This document shows positions 36,778-46,031 of a stretch of 64,000 nt of DNA, in pieces. The DNA comes from Shewanella psychromarinicola (GTDB lineage: Bacteria; Pseudomonadota; Gammaproteobacteria; Enterobacterales; Shewanellaceae): assembly GCF_003855155.1 (NCBI RefSeq), contig NZ_CP034073.1, positions 4,216,001-4,280,000 on the forward strand. The letters run 5' to 3'. The notes beneath the pieces are model-generated. The model was given only the letters and a program-made list of their open reading frames with translations. It was not told the origin of the DNA and searched no databases. The translations under genes were made by a program, and so were the position numbers. Position 1 is the first letter of the stretch; each line of letters starts with the position of its first letter.

Positions 36778-37100
36778 AACCGACAGCACCTTTGGGTAAA
36801 TGACCAAAGCTGTTGGTAATGTTAAGTCCGTTCTTCGTAGGGATGTTGAGTCTGTCTTGAATGTGTTGGCTGCTTAAGCCAATCGAACCACTTTTTCTCC
36901 ACGGATAATTCGGTCAGTACCTTCTACCAGCACACTCTAGTCTTTAACGCTGAAATAAGACCGTCCACGGGATAACTCACAACGTCGACTCACCGTGGCT
37001 TTGTTGGCAGCATCATAGTACCACTAGCTTAATGATGAATAAAACATACTGTAAATGCGTCCAAATATTCGGCCTTTCTGTAAAAAAAAATCGGCTCTTT
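36778..37100 (-). pseudogene. Decayed REP-associated transposase remnant
   Basis: The stretch from CCGACAGCACCTTTGGG to TCTTTAACGCTGAA aligns with the 3' part of the intact transposase around 1340-1510. For example GGATAATTCGGTCAGTACC pairs with CGAATAATTCGCCCGGTATC, and the two share TAGTCTTTAAC.CTGAA. Homology is patchy beyond about 36970 and no long frame remains. Confidence 0.65.
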
Positions 37101-37492
37101 GGCCATAATGAGAACGGCGCCTCTACGACTTAATCATCGATTGGAACTGGACTGATCCCAAAACCTTAACAAGCTGATCATTTATTACCTAAGCGAGGTG
37201 TCGTTCGCCGGACTGATACCTATGTCATACTCCAATATATATGTACTGACCTATAATTTCGAGTAAAAAACCTATTTTTCAATAATTTACATAGTTAACC
37301 CTGATAGAAAGACATTGAGAAAGTATGAGTTAACGTAACAGTAAGTATGAATGATTATCTCAAACTTCATACTTTAATTCATATTGTGTTAATCAGTATT
37401 ATGGCTAACATTATTGCAACACTTTCATCTGTACCTATCTCAGGTAATCGATGTAAAAGTAATCTGTAATCTAATGTAATGGGGACATTAAT

Positions 37493-38020
37493 ATGAATGT
37501 AAATGGGAGGAATATGCTTTTTTTTGTAAAATATACAACCGCATTCCTCGTTTTACACTTCTCTTACAGCCTAACAACTACACAGGCCAACGAATCACTG
37601 ACTCTGGCACTTTCAGGTGTTATTGAAGATAGGTGTGTAATAGCAATACCCACCAGCTCCACTTTCGATTTTAGCCAGCAGTTAGTCCACTCCACAACGA
37701 TAGCAATTGACTGCAATCAAGCGATGTTGGTTGCCCTACGCTCAGAGAATGGTGGGCTTAAGCTAAGCCAAGCGGAGGCTGAAAATGATGTGGTTGCGGC
37801 CTATGATATTGAGCTAAAAATAGAATCTATTCAGTTTAGATTAACGGCTAATAGTATTGATATTCAACAAGAACGGCGATTTAGTGCTGGCGAGGATATT
37901 CCGTTTGCGACTTCAGCAAGCTTAGATATTACACTGCCTGAGGCACTGGTACATGCCGGAAAATACAGCGATACCCTGCATATTGAGGTTTATCCCAATT
38001 TTACTCAGCAGGGTATTTAA
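37493..38020 (+). CDS. Chaperone-usher pilus subunit-like protein
   Basis: 175 residues with an N-terminal signal peptide and a beta-sandwich-like body: SGVIEDRCVIAIP near the mature N-terminus and DTLHIEVYP at the end, resembling pilin-fold proteins that end in DTL.V.V. Start ATG follows GGGGA eight bases upstream. As first gene of the operon, 97 bases before the major subunit, it is probably a minor subunit or adaptor. Specific role is inferred. Confidence 0.6.
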   Translation: MNVNGRNMLFFVKYTTAFLVLHFSYSLTTTQANESLTLALSGVIEDRCVIAIPTSSTFDFSQQLVHSTTIAIDCNQAMLVALRSENGGLKLSQAEAENDVVAAYDIELKIESIQFRLTANSIDIQQERRFSAGEDIPFATSASLDITLPEALVHAGKYSDTLHIEVYPNFTQQGI

Positions 38021-38117
38021 TGAGATTTTCTCCCCAATGGAGAAAAGTTGCCGACCAGTTGGCAAGAACTGGTCGGCTAGTAAAAAACCAATCTGAAATA
38101 TTACAAGGAGTTTTACC

Positions 38118-38609
38118 ATGAGAAAGATTACTTTAGTTGCAGCATCTTTAACAGCACTTTTCGCAAGTACAGCAAATGCCGGTGATGTTCAGTTAGTCGG
38201 TTATGTGCCCGCGGTTTGTGAGGTTTCAGGTCTAAATACCCAATTAAGAGATTTTGGTAACGTCTCGGGATCTGCCAATGCAGCAAATATTGGATTAACT
38301 GTTGAATGTAATGATGCTGACGGTGCAACGATACAAATGATCAGTGCTGAAGGTGGCCTTGAGTCAGATGATGCAGAGGATCAATCGCTTCCATATACCG
38401 CCACTTTGGCAATTGGTGCTTATCCAGATTTAGTTCTTAATGCGCCAGGCGGTGTTGGAACTAATGGTGCCAACGTCGATGCTTCATATTCAGCTACTGG
38501 ATTGCTCGGTGGCGCTGCTGGTGTATTGTCGTTTATGACACCTGGTGGGGCAACTTGGTCTGGTGGTTATTCAGATACCTTAACAGTACAAATTGATGCG
38601 GCAAACTAA
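38118..38609 (+). CDS. Major pilin-like subunit (chaperone-usher)
   Basis: 163 residues with signal peptide MRKITLVAASLTALFASTANA, then GDVQLVGYVPAVCEVSGL, CNDADG and C-terminal GYSDTLTVQIDAAN. The terminal DTLTVQI motif and paired cysteines fit the spore-coat-U/pilin family. Small, Gly/Ala-rich composition suits a polymerised shaft subunit. Start follows AAGGAG. A hairpin between this gene and the chaperone may raise its output relative to downstream genes. Confidence 0.75.
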   Translation: MRKITLVAASLTALFASTANAGDVQLVGYVPAVCEVSGLNTQLRDFGNVSGSANAANIGLTVECNDADGATIQMISAEGGLESDDAEDQSLPYTATLAIGAYPDLVLNAPGGVGTNGANVDASYSATGLLGGAAGVLSFMTPGGATWSGGYSDTLTVQIDAAN

Positions 38610-38626
38610 TTTAGGTTAAGTAAATA

Positions 38627-38668
38627 AAACATGAGGGAGTATTACTCTCTCATGTTTCATTATCTTTT
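38627..38668 (+). terminator. Intra-operon hairpin after the major pilin gene
   Basis: AAACATGAGGGAGT (38627-38640) pairs with ACTCTCTCATGTTT (38644-38657), one G-U, three-base loop. The tail CATTATCTTTTT is only moderately U-rich, so it would be a partial terminator or RNA stabiliser. Confidence 0.7.
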
Positions 38669-38681
38669 TGGGAAGTGACAG

Positions 38682-39413
38682 ATGATAAAAAATAATAAAA
38701 AAATATCATGCCTATTAGCGCTGGCATGCCTTATTGGTGCCCTTGGTGTAACTAAGGTATATGCCTATAAAGTTCAGCCTATGGTGGCCGAAATGGAGCC
38801 TGTTGGCAGAAATGCCCAATTAACCTTGCGGGTTGAAAATAACGACAGCGAACCACTTACACTTGAAATGGTACCGCTTAAGGTGCTAATTAACAGTTCA
38901 GGCAATATTGAATATATTCCAGCTGATGATGATTTATTAATTATTCCGGTTACAACAGTATTGCAAGCTGGGCGTTCACAAGCTGTGATGGTGCGTTATT
39001 TAGGCGAACCTGATATTTCCCAGTCGCAAGCGTACAGCATAGGTTTTCGACAATTGCCCGTTACCGTGTCAGGGCAGAGTGCCACAAAATTGAGTCTAGC
39101 GGTCAATTTTAATACTTTGGTCAATGTAGTGCCGGCCAATGCTAAAGCCATTCTGGCCGTCGAAAATATCAGTTTTAAAGATAATAATTGGCAGGTAACG
39201 ATTAATAATTCAGGTAACCGTTATGTGCGTCTTAGTAATACTCAATGGCGTGTCAGCGATGGTGTAAAGTCACTGCAGTTAACTAAAGAACAGCTTTCCG
39301 AATTAGTCTCCGGCAGTTTGATTTTACCGAACTCCTCTCGTACCTTAACCATGCAGCCAATTGAAACCTTGAGTATGGACAAACTTAATATTGAAATTGA
39401 AATGGTGAAATAG
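38682..39413 (+). CDS. Periplasmic pilus chaperone (first)
   Basis: 243 residues with signal sequence (CLLALACLIGALGVTKVYA) and an Ig-like domain holding GRSQAVMVRYLGEPDISQSQAYSIGFRQLPV. This corresponds to the strand G1/F1 region of PapD-like chaperones. A second domain ends with PNSSRTLTMQPI. Chaperones of this type cap subunits by donor-strand complementation before delivery to the usher. It differs from the next gene's product and both are intact. Confidence 0.8.
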   Translation: MIKNNKKISCLLALACLIGALGVTKVYAYKVQPMVAEMEPVGRNAQLTLRVENNDSEPLTLEMVPLKVLINSSGNIEYIPADDDLLIIPVTTVLQAGRSQAVMVRYLGEPDISQSQAYSIGFRQLPVTVSGQSATKLSLAVNFNTLVNVVPANAKAILAVENISFKDNNWQVTINNSGNRYVRLSNTQWRVSDGVKSLQLTKEQLSELVSGSLILPNSSRTLTMQPIETLSMDKLNIEIEMVK

Positions 39414-39505
39414 CGATTTTGATTTTATGGGATATCTATTATTGTAGTGGTGATGCTTAACGCTTGTTTAGACAATAGAATAACCTTAGCGTTACAGGGA
39501 GTTGT

Positions 39506-40321
39506 ATGCACAGAAATTCACTAGGCTTGCATGCCGTGGTTGGTTGTTGCTTTATATTTACGCTTACACTGTCAATGGCAAAGGCTGTATATGGGATGGA
39601 AATATCTCCCATGGTTACCGCGCTTTCTATTGATAGCCGGCCTAATTATCAGCAAATTTTAATTAAAAATAATTCTAATGTTACATTGCCGGTTGAAATC
39701 GATGTTAATCGGATCCAGTTTAATCCGTTCGCCGTTGGTTCCAGTTATACCGTTGTACCTGAAACAACCCCTGATTTATTAGTATTCCCTCCCGCCATCG
39801 TGTTGGCCCCCGGGGCGGTGCAGTCGGTTCGCGTACAGTGGTTAGGACAAAAATCCCTGCCTGAGTCCCAAAGTTATTTTATTCGTTTTAGCCAACCTCA
39901 GTTGTCAGACGACAATACCAACAAGAGTGGGGTTAAGATCTTCGTCCATTTTAACGCGGCAGTACATGTGTCAGCCATTGGTATGAAGCCTCTGCTAGTG
40001 ATAAAGCGCAATTCGATAACCCAGCAAGCTGCCAACGGCGAAAAGGAAAATCCCTCTCAAGATAAACAGGCAAAGGCCTCGGCTTTATTGCAATTCAGCA
40101 TTGACAACCAAGGAGGAAAGTACGCCGATCTAAATGACTATCGCTTGATTATTACCCGGGTCGACGGTACCGAACTTACTATACAAGGGGAGGCGTTGGT
40201 CGCCGAGCAAACTAATACATTTTTCCCACCCAATTCGAAGCGCAATCTGTCTATTCACCTTGATAGGCCTTTATCCGTAGGATTTAGTTTAGCTCTAACC
40301 CCCATAGAGCGAGAACCCTAA
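39506..40321 (+). CDS. Periplasmic pilus chaperone (second)
   Basis: 271 residues with signal peptide, EISPMVTALSIDSRPNYQQILIKNNS, then LLVFPPAIVLAPGAVQSVRVQWLGQKSLPESQSYFIRFSQP, the strand F1-G1 region with the conserved alternating hydrophobics. A linker with KENPSQDKQAK is unusual. Its stop overlaps the usher ATG (TAATG), so the two are translationally coupled. The presence of two chaperones suggests division between subunit types. Confidence 0.8.
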   Translation: MHRNSLGLHAVVGCCFIFTLTLSMAKAVYGMEISPMVTALSIDSRPNYQQILIKNNSNVTLPVEIDVNRIQFNPFAVGSSYTVVPETTPDLLVFPPAIVLAPGAVQSVRVQWLGQKSLPESQSYFIRFSQPQLSDDNTNKSGVKIFVHFNAAVHVSAIGMKPLLVIKRNSITQQAANGEKENPSQDKQAKASALLQFSIDNQGGKYADLNDYRLIITRVDGTELTIQGEALVAEQTNTFFPPNSKRNLSIHLDRPLSVGFSLALTPIEREP

Positions 40322-42798
40322 TGGCCAGGTTATGTAAACTATTGCTATTACTGAGCTTGTTGCCGCTTTCAGGTTTGGCGAACGAGGAGATAAAGTTAAA
40401 CCCCACTGGGCGAGACATTCGTTTGCAGTGCCTATTGCGATTGCAAGATAGTGCGATTGGTGACGTCGAATTAATTATCACCGCAGATCAAAATATTGAA
40501 CTCCCTGCAAAATCAACCTTGGCCTTACTTGCGGATACTATAGTGCCGGAAGTCCTCGAGGCATTAGCTGGGTACCAACATGATGATGTATTAAACCAAG
40601 CCGATTTTTCTCAGGTGGGGCTTAATTTGACTTTTGATATGTCGAGTTTAGAGCTGATCATGCAAGCTCCCATTGAGGCGCTTAAAGTAAGCGGTTTATC
40701 GTTTGCAGCTAAAAAAAATACCCGGCGTTATATCGACGCTTCAACGTTAAGCGGATATACCAACCTTTACTTATCGTCATCAAATACGGAAAATATAAGT
40801 GAAGAAAGTCAAGGTTTCACCGATTTCAACCATCTTATTGAGGCGGGGCTTAATTACCGCCATGCCTTATTAGAGTATGAAGCTGTCTATAATAAATTAG
40901 ATGGTAAGTCAGGGGTGTATTCTCGCCAAGGTACTCGGCTTAATATTGACTTCCCCAACCAAGGTACTCGTATGGTGTTGGGGGATTTTTATAGCCGTCC
41001 CAGCGGTTTTCAAAATGGGGTCGATTTTCTTGGATTCGGAGTTTCTCGTGACTTTTCGCTTATTCCAACCCGTAATGTGAGGCCAACCGCTGCACGTCAA
41101 TTTACCTTAGAGCGTACTTCCGAAGTCGATGTCCTGATTGATGGCGTGGTGGTCAAAAGACTAAGTTTAGGGGCGGGCTCCTATAATCTCGAGGATATTC
41201 CATTAGCAGAGGGGGTAAGTGATGTCGAGTTGCTGATAACCGATCGCAATGGTCGCCAAGAGCGAATTAACTTTAGTATCGCTACGGGTATGGACTTATT
41301 AAAACCCGGTGAATTTGAATATGCATTTAGCTCGGGAGTGAGTAGCGAATTAGTTGCAGATAAACTCAAATATGATAACGATGCATTTATTGTCGGTGGT
41401 ATGTTTGAGTATGGCGTGTCGCCATCTCTGACCCTCGGCGTTAACCTGCAGGCGGCACAAGAGTTATATCAGCTAGGGCAGCGCAGTTTATTTGCTACGC
41501 CATTAGGTATTTTTGATTTAAATGTCGCTTATAGCCATCAAGATGTTGTCGGTGAAGGCGTGGCTGCCAGCCTAGGTTTCGATGTTGATTTTGCTGATGA
41601 TCCTAATAACACTCAGCTCAGTTTCTTTCATGAGTATTTTTCGCAGTCATTTAGTCGAGTTGATGATTTCTTTTCGCAACAAAATATTTCTGCAATTAAT
41701 CCAATAAACTTAATGCCTACGCTCAATATTAACAGGAACTTCTTTACCGGGCGTTATAGTCAATCGATCACCCAGGCTTTGCGTGTCAGTCTGACCGTTA
41801 ACTATGTTGATTCATATCAGGAACAAGGTGACTATTGGACAATCAGCCCTGCACTCTCCGGCGATTTATTTGATACTCCTGCCAGTTGGAGTATTAGATT
41901 AACCCACAAAGATCGCCAGGATGATGCTAATGAATTTAATGCATTATTTACCTTAAGTTGGCCATTTGGGGGATATTCTCGCGTAATCAGCAGCTATAGT
42001 AGTGATATGGAAGATTTGCAAACTGAATATAGTTACCTTAAAGGCATAGGTAAAACGGGTGGCGTCAATATGTTTATTGGTGGTCAGCGCACGAGTGATA
42101 CCGATGCCAACCTTGAAGCCGGTATAGATTACTCTGCAAATCGATATAATCTTAACCTACAGCATACTAGTCGCGTTAATGATTTAAGTAATAATGAGAG
42201 CAGCCATTTCAGCCGCGCAGAACTGGCTTCAGCATTGGTATTTTCTGGTGCAAACGTTGCGATTAGTCGTCCGGTTGGCGATAGCTTTGCCATTATACAA
42301 CCCTACTCTAATCTGGCTAATAATCGCATTGATGTAGATATTTCAGATGAAGGTTCAAGGGTTTATACCGATGGGTTAGGCGCCATGGTTGTGCCAGATC
42401 TACCGGCTTATAGTGAGCAACTTATTTCCTATGAGGTGACTGATTTACCCCCTGGCTACGATTTAGGTGATGGGGTATTTGCGCTTAACCCAGGTTATAA
42501 ACAAGGTTATTCGCTTAAGGTAGGGTCTGATGCCATTATCACAGCTATGGGCTCCTTATTTGATAAACAAACCGGTGAGCCTATTAGTTTATTAGCCGGA
42601 CAAGCAATATCGCAAACGGATGAAAATTTTGAGGCTTTAGATTTTTTCACTAACCGCAGCGGTCGCTTTGCCATTAGTGGCCTTAAGCCTGGTAGTTACT
42701 TACTTAAGTTAAATAGCAAAAACGTACGAACATATCAGCTAGTCATAAGCGATGATAGCAAGGCTTTATTACGCTTAGGTAATCTTTATGTTGATTAA
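40321..42798 (+). CDS. Outer membrane usher protein
   Basis: 825 residues. The start has a signal peptide (LLLLSLLPLSGLA). The N-domain is followed by the 24-strand barrel region (GVSRDFSLIPTRNVRPTAARQFTLERTSEVDVLIDGVVVKRLSLGAGSYNLEDIPLAEGVSDVELLI) and a plug or middle domain. Near the end are FTNRSGRFAISGLKPGSYLLKL and a C-terminal domain. Ushers form the pore through which chaperone-subunit complexes assemble the pilus. Length is typical of the FimD/PapC superfamily. Confidence 0.92.
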   Translation: MARLCKLLLLLSLLPLSGLANEEIKLNPTGRDIRLQCLLRLQDSAIGDVELIITADQNIELPAKSTLALLADTIVPEVLEALAGYQHDDVLNQADFSQVGLNLTFDMSSLELIMQAPIEALKVSGLSFAAKKNTRRYIDASTLSGYTNLYLSSSNTENISEESQGFTDFNHLIEAGLNYRHALLEYEAVYNKLDGKSGVYSRQGTRLNIDFPNQGTRMVLGDFYSRPSGFQNGVDFLGFGVSRDFSLIPTRNVRPTAARQFTLERTSEVDVLIDGVVVKRLSLGAGSYNLEDIPLAEGVSDVELLITDRNGRQERINFSIATGMDLLKPGEFEYAFSSGVSSELVADKLKYDNDAFIVGGMFEYGVSPSLTLGVNLQAAQELYQLGQRSLFATPLGIFDLNVAYSHQDVVGEGVAASLGFDVDFADDPNNTQLSFFHEYFSQSFSRVDDFFSQQNISAINPINLMPTLNINRNFFTGRYSQSITQALRVSLTVNYVDSYQEQGDYWTISPALSGDLFDTPASWSIRLTHKDRQDDANEFNALFTLSWPFGGYSRVISSYSSDMEDLQTEYSYLKGIGKTGGVNMFIGGQRTSDTDANLEAGIDYSANRYNLNLQHTSRVNDLSNNESSHFSRAELASALVFSGANVAISRPVGDSFAIIQPYSNLANNRIDVDISDEGSRVYTDGLGAMVVPDLPAYSEQLISYEVTDLPPGYDLGDGVFALNPGYKQGYSLKVGSDAIITAMGSLFDKQTGEPISLLAGQAISQTDENFEALDFFTNRSGRFAISGLKPGSYLLKLNSKNVRTYQLVISDDSKALLRLGNLYVD

Positions 42799-42836
42799 CG
42801 CAGGGTGTATAGAGCACCAATATATCTGGAGTCCAT

Positions 42837-43781
42837 ATGACACTAACTAACCTTATCGAAGTGATCATGCCAAGGCTGAAACTGGCTTGCTGCGTGACGG
42901 CCATGTTTCTTGCTTCCTGTATTTATTCTGCTAGTGCTTTTGCGGCTTGTGAAGCAAGGGTACAAAGTGTCAGTTTAATGAGTTCAGGCGCACAAAATCA
43001 ATATGATGTCTTTACCACAAGTCCATTTGGGTTAATGCAATACTACGAGGTGAAAGTGAGTTTTAGTGATCCTAACGAAGATTGTGCCTTAAGTTTAATG
43101 ATTTCGACTATCGAGCAAGGCTATCAACTCTCGGGGCAAAGCGGAAATTCATTGACATTTTCCCCCTATCTTCAAACGTCAGGCAGTTTTATTCAAAATA
43201 GACACTGGTTTGCCGAGGTATCACCACAACAGTCCATTTTTCGATTTCAATTACGTTTCCCTGCGCAGCAATTTGGTTCAGAAGGAGACTATACCAATCA
43301 ATTACTCGTGCAGCTTATTCCAAATCCTGAACAGTCTACAACTGTATTAGATGAACGTAATCAATTGATCTCTGCACGCATTCCTCCTGTTGCAAGCATC
43401 AGTTTCTATGGATTATCGCAACGACTTTATCCATTAGACCTTGGTCGCCTGACAACAGGAAAAAGGCTGAATATCGATCCTAATTTATTTATTCGAAGTA
43501 CTGCTGGCTATGAAATTAGTTTCCGTTCAGATAATCAAGGTAAGCTTAGGCATCAAAGTAAACAAGAGCGTTGGGATATCGATTACATATTTAGTGTGGC
43601 TGACAGTGTCATTGATTTTACGGTAACGGGCAATCAGCTGGTTGTTAATGCGCCACAGAACCATAATGGGCAGAGGATACCTATGACTATCCAAATTGGT
43701 GAAACAGAAAATCGACCAGGGGGAATCTATGAAGATGAAATTCATATTGATATCAGTGCATCTGGTCTGGGAAGTTTTTAG
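42837..43781 (+). CDS. Secreted pilus-associated protein, possible tip adhesin
   Basis: 314 residues with a signal sequence (CCVTAMFLASCIYSASAFA) and a beta-rich body. There is an internal PFGLMQYYEVKVSF segment and a C-terminal YEDEIHIDISASGLGSF, similar to a pilin-fold end. Two domains (about 30-180 and 185-314) would fit a tip adhesin with lectin-like and pilin domains. No strong family match. The gene closes the operon and its ATG has GGAG upstream. Confidence 0.6.
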   Translation: MTLTNLIEVIMPRLKLACCVTAMFLASCIYSASAFAACEARVQSVSLMSSGAQNQYDVFTTSPFGLMQYYEVKVSFSDPNEDCALSLMISTIEQGYQLSGQSGNSLTFSPYLQTSGSFIQNRHWFAEVSPQQSIFRFQLRFPAQQFGSEGDYTNQLLVQLIPNPEQSTTVLDERNQLISARIPPVASISFYGLSQRLYPLDLGRLTTGKRLNIDPNLFIRSTAGYEISFRSDNQGKLRHQSKQERWDIDYIFSVADSVIDFTVTGNQLVVNAPQNHNGQRIPMTIQIGETENRPGGIYEDEIHIDISASGLGSF

Positions 43782-43881
43782 TTTTGGTCGCTGTTAATGT
43801 TAGTTTAACCTAGTTTTTTATTTAAAATAAAAAATGCGACCATGATCAGTAAAAAGATCCCAGCTTAACACTTCAGTGAGG

Positions 43882-44550
43882 TTATTTATTGTCGTATCTT
43901 TGCAATTTTTTAAATGCAGATGGGTTATCCTTTGCCCAATTCGCTGCCTGGGTACGATTTTTAACTTCCGTTTTCTTAAATACTTTATAAAGATGTGATT
44001 TGACCGTGTGCTCACTCACAAATAGTGCATTGGCAATATCAATGTTGGATTTACATTCAGTCACTAATCTAAGTACATCGCACTCACGGCGAGTGAGGGA
44101 GACCATAGGTTGTTCAGGATGTATATCTTCTTTTCGGTAGTGTTGCAGTAACTGGCACATCATAGTTCTTGGTAACCAATATTCACCGGCGAGAATTTTT
44201 CGCATCCCCTGTAGCAATAAAACCAGTGAAGATGATTGTGGAAAAATACCGCAACAATTTGGCCAATCGAGTAAGTCTTGTTTATCGAATTTTTTAGAAG
44301 TATTGAGTAAAACGATATGCACTTGAGAAAGATTCGTATCAAACTGGATTTGCCAACAACGATCGTCAATATTGGGTAGGTTAGCCACATCAACAAGTAA
44401 TAATGGATTTAATGCTCTATCGAGGTTCTCCAGTTCCATTTCATTACTAATAAATCGGGTCTCACAATCTAGACTCGTCTTTAAAAGATCAGCAAAGGCT
44501 CTACTCTGAATGGTCAACTTCGTGACTAAAACCAATGTAAGTTTAAGCAT
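43882..44550 (-). CDS. LuxR-family (CsgD/VpsT-like) transcriptional regulator
   Basis: About 222 residues. The C-terminus has a LuxR HTH: VSLTRRECDVLRLVTECKSNIDIANALFVSEHTVKSHLYKVFKKTEVKNRTQAANWA. The N-part is receiver-like but without an evident phospho-acceptor triad, as in CsgD/VpsT. ATG at 44550, with AAGGAA upstream, is preferred to a longer start. It is convergent with the pilus operon, which it may regulate, given the role of CsgD-like proteins in surface structures. Confidence 0.85.
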   Translation of the reverse strand: MLKLTLVLVTKLTIQSRAFADLLKTSLDCETRFISNEMELENLDRALNPLLLVDVANLPNIDDRCWQIQFDTNLSQVHIVLLNTSKKFDKQDLLDWPNCCGIFPQSSSLVLLLQGMRKILAGEYWLPRTMMCQLLQHYRKEDIHPEQPMVSLTRRECDVLRLVTECKSNIDIANALFVSEHTVKSHLYKVFKKTEVKNRTQAANWAKDNPSAFKKLQRYDNK

Positions 44551-44801
44551 AATGAATAATTTCCTTATAACACAGTTGTGGTGCACACATCGCAGTATTT
44601 TACTGTTAGCACATACACTGGACTTTAAGCATTTAAATATTCCAGAACTGACCACAAACCATTGTTTATATTATTATTTAACACTCAACCTCGACAGATA
44701 TTTGCCGTGATAAATGTTATCCCTCCATAAACCTTCTGTTGATTAATTTCCTAGTAGCGATTTAATAGCCACTCAAACCAAGATTGCATTACTTTGGCCA
44801 T

Positions 44802-45005
44802 TTATAGCTGGGATAATTGCATTTTAAACCGCCGCTGAGCGACACGGTCGATATCACGCTTTATCGGCAAACTCAGCAGGCTCTCCCAGATCAACCCCTC
44901 GACTAAAAGTGGCTGACGCGTAACAACTTTTTTCGGTATCCTATCACTTTTAAATTCATTGAATAACAGTTCAATTTGCCAGCGACTAGGGTAAAGCTTG
45001 ATCAC
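44802..45005 (-). pseudogene. IS4-family transposase fragment
   Basis: The frame reads YPSRWQIELLFNEFKSD, the Y-x2-R-x3-E-x6-K catalytic signature near the C-terminus of IS4 transposases, followed by a terminal helix (DRVAQRRFKMQLSQL). Only about 67 residues remain; the catalytic DDE upstream part is missing. Confidence 0.8.
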
Positions 45006-45530
45006 TTCTTGGCGACTAAACTTATTGTGCGGAAGTTAGTCATCCACCATAGATAACACTTTTATTTCTTAAGCAAAAATAATTCCATGCGACGTTGGTA
45101 TCATCGCCAGTTAACATCAATCTCCGGACGCTGTGTTAGCGTTCCACAGCGTGGGTATATTCAACCGATTATCATCAATAAATTGTCTTGGCTGTTGTCT
45201 TGCAATGATAATTCCCATGACTATTGTGCTTGTAATTAGTTTCACCCCCGCTAAATCTACTTATTCCAATAGTTTTTTATCCTAGCGCTAGAGATCGTGT
45301 CTATGTACGCTAGCAAAAAAATGACACGTTTCTAGAAAAGAATAGCACATTCCCTAAGATTGAGCCTTTTTAGTAAATCATCCTTAGAATCCAATAAAAA
45401 CCATCGCACTTTGTATGAGACTTGCCAGCACTTAACATGTTAAATGAAAATGAGGAATATCATCACCTCACATTATCGAGCAACTCTACTCCTTGCTGAC
45501 CAAGCTTAACAAATTAGCCAAGCTATTACT

Positions 45531-45722
45531 TTAATCAATAACATAGCCTCTTTCAGCATTTATTGCGATACATTTTAGGACTATTCAGGTACTCAATTGG
45601 GGGGCTTTTTCAATAGCGTGAGCTCTAGATAATTAACATTACATAATGAATTCTGAGCAATGTTTCAGGTTTACATCAGAAAAGCGGCCTGCTTACTCAC
45701 GGTTATTACCATAAGGAGTCTC
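45531..45722. repeat. Dispersed repeat copy B
   Basis: Begins TTAATCAATAACATAGCCTC and continues through GAGCTCTAGATAATTAAC to a GTTTACATCAGAAAAGCGGCC..TTACTCA segment also present in copy C. About 190 bases; no ORF. Confidence 0.75.
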
Positions 45723-45849
45723 GTCTAGCTCACTATCATGTGTCTTGGTCTAGCCATGATTCATTACCGCCAAGCAAGTAAGGGTGACCAAAGACTAGGC
45801 GGCCAGTGATCAGGTCTTTATTAGACTCTTGAGAGGACACTACCTTGAA

Positions 45850-45866
45850 CGTGTCATTTTGACACG
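45850..45866. promoter_or_regulatory. NorR-type operator 1
   Basis: CGTGTCATTTTGACACG is a near-perfect palindrome containing GT-N7-AC, the core known for NorR enhancer sites. Upstream of the sigma-54 promoter. Confidence 0.8.
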
Positions 45867-45869
45867 TGG

Positions 45870-45884
45870 GTGTTATTAAGACAC
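45870..45884. promoter_or_regulatory. NorR-type operator 2
   Basis: GTGTTATTAAGACAC has the GT-N7-AC core with flanking symmetry. Its centre is about 19 bases from operator 1. Confidence 0.78.
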
Positions 45885-45892
45885 CTTTTAGA

Positions 45893-45909
45893 GTTGTTAA
45901 TATGACAAC
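45893..45909. promoter_or_regulatory. NorR-type operator 3
   Basis: GTTGTTAATATGACAAC, palindromic with the same GT-N7-AC core, about 24 bases from operator 2 and about 60 from the promoter. Confidence 0.78.
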
Positions 45910-45960
45910 GACTAAACTTTAATTTAAATAATTACCCAATTAATCAGTTACTTAACTAGT

Positions 45961-45976
45961 TGGCATGCAGTCTGCA
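45961..45976 (+). promoter_or_regulatory. Sigma-54 promoter of norVW
   Basis: TGGCATG-CAGT-CTGCA matches the sigma-54 consensus TGGCACG-N4-TTGCA closely, with invariant GG and GC ten bases apart. It lies about 56 bases before norV's ATG and downstream of three NorR-type sites, the expected enhancer layout. Confidence 0.85.
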
Positions 45977-46031
45977 TTAAAATATTTAACTTTATGAATT
46001 TGTAACTTTTCAATTTAATACAGGTGTAAAT

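Larger units (their letters stand above)
36209..37492. other. 1.28-kb gene desert upstream of the pilus operon
   Basis: Apart from the dispersed repeat copy A and the transposase remnant, a 32-codon plus-strand frame (MKMKKLADFN, 36601-36699) lacks support. The last 200 bases are AT-rich and must hold the pilus promoter, but no regulator site was assigned. Confidence 0.45.
45006..46031. other. 1-kb intergenic region with norV control sites
   Basis: Apart from the repeat copy B, NorR-type palindromes and sigma-54 promoter, the first 500 bases contain a hairpin (CGCTGTG..CCACAGCG near 45128-45152) and no gene. It is AT-rich and probably hosts degraded mobile DNA. Confidence 0.5.
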
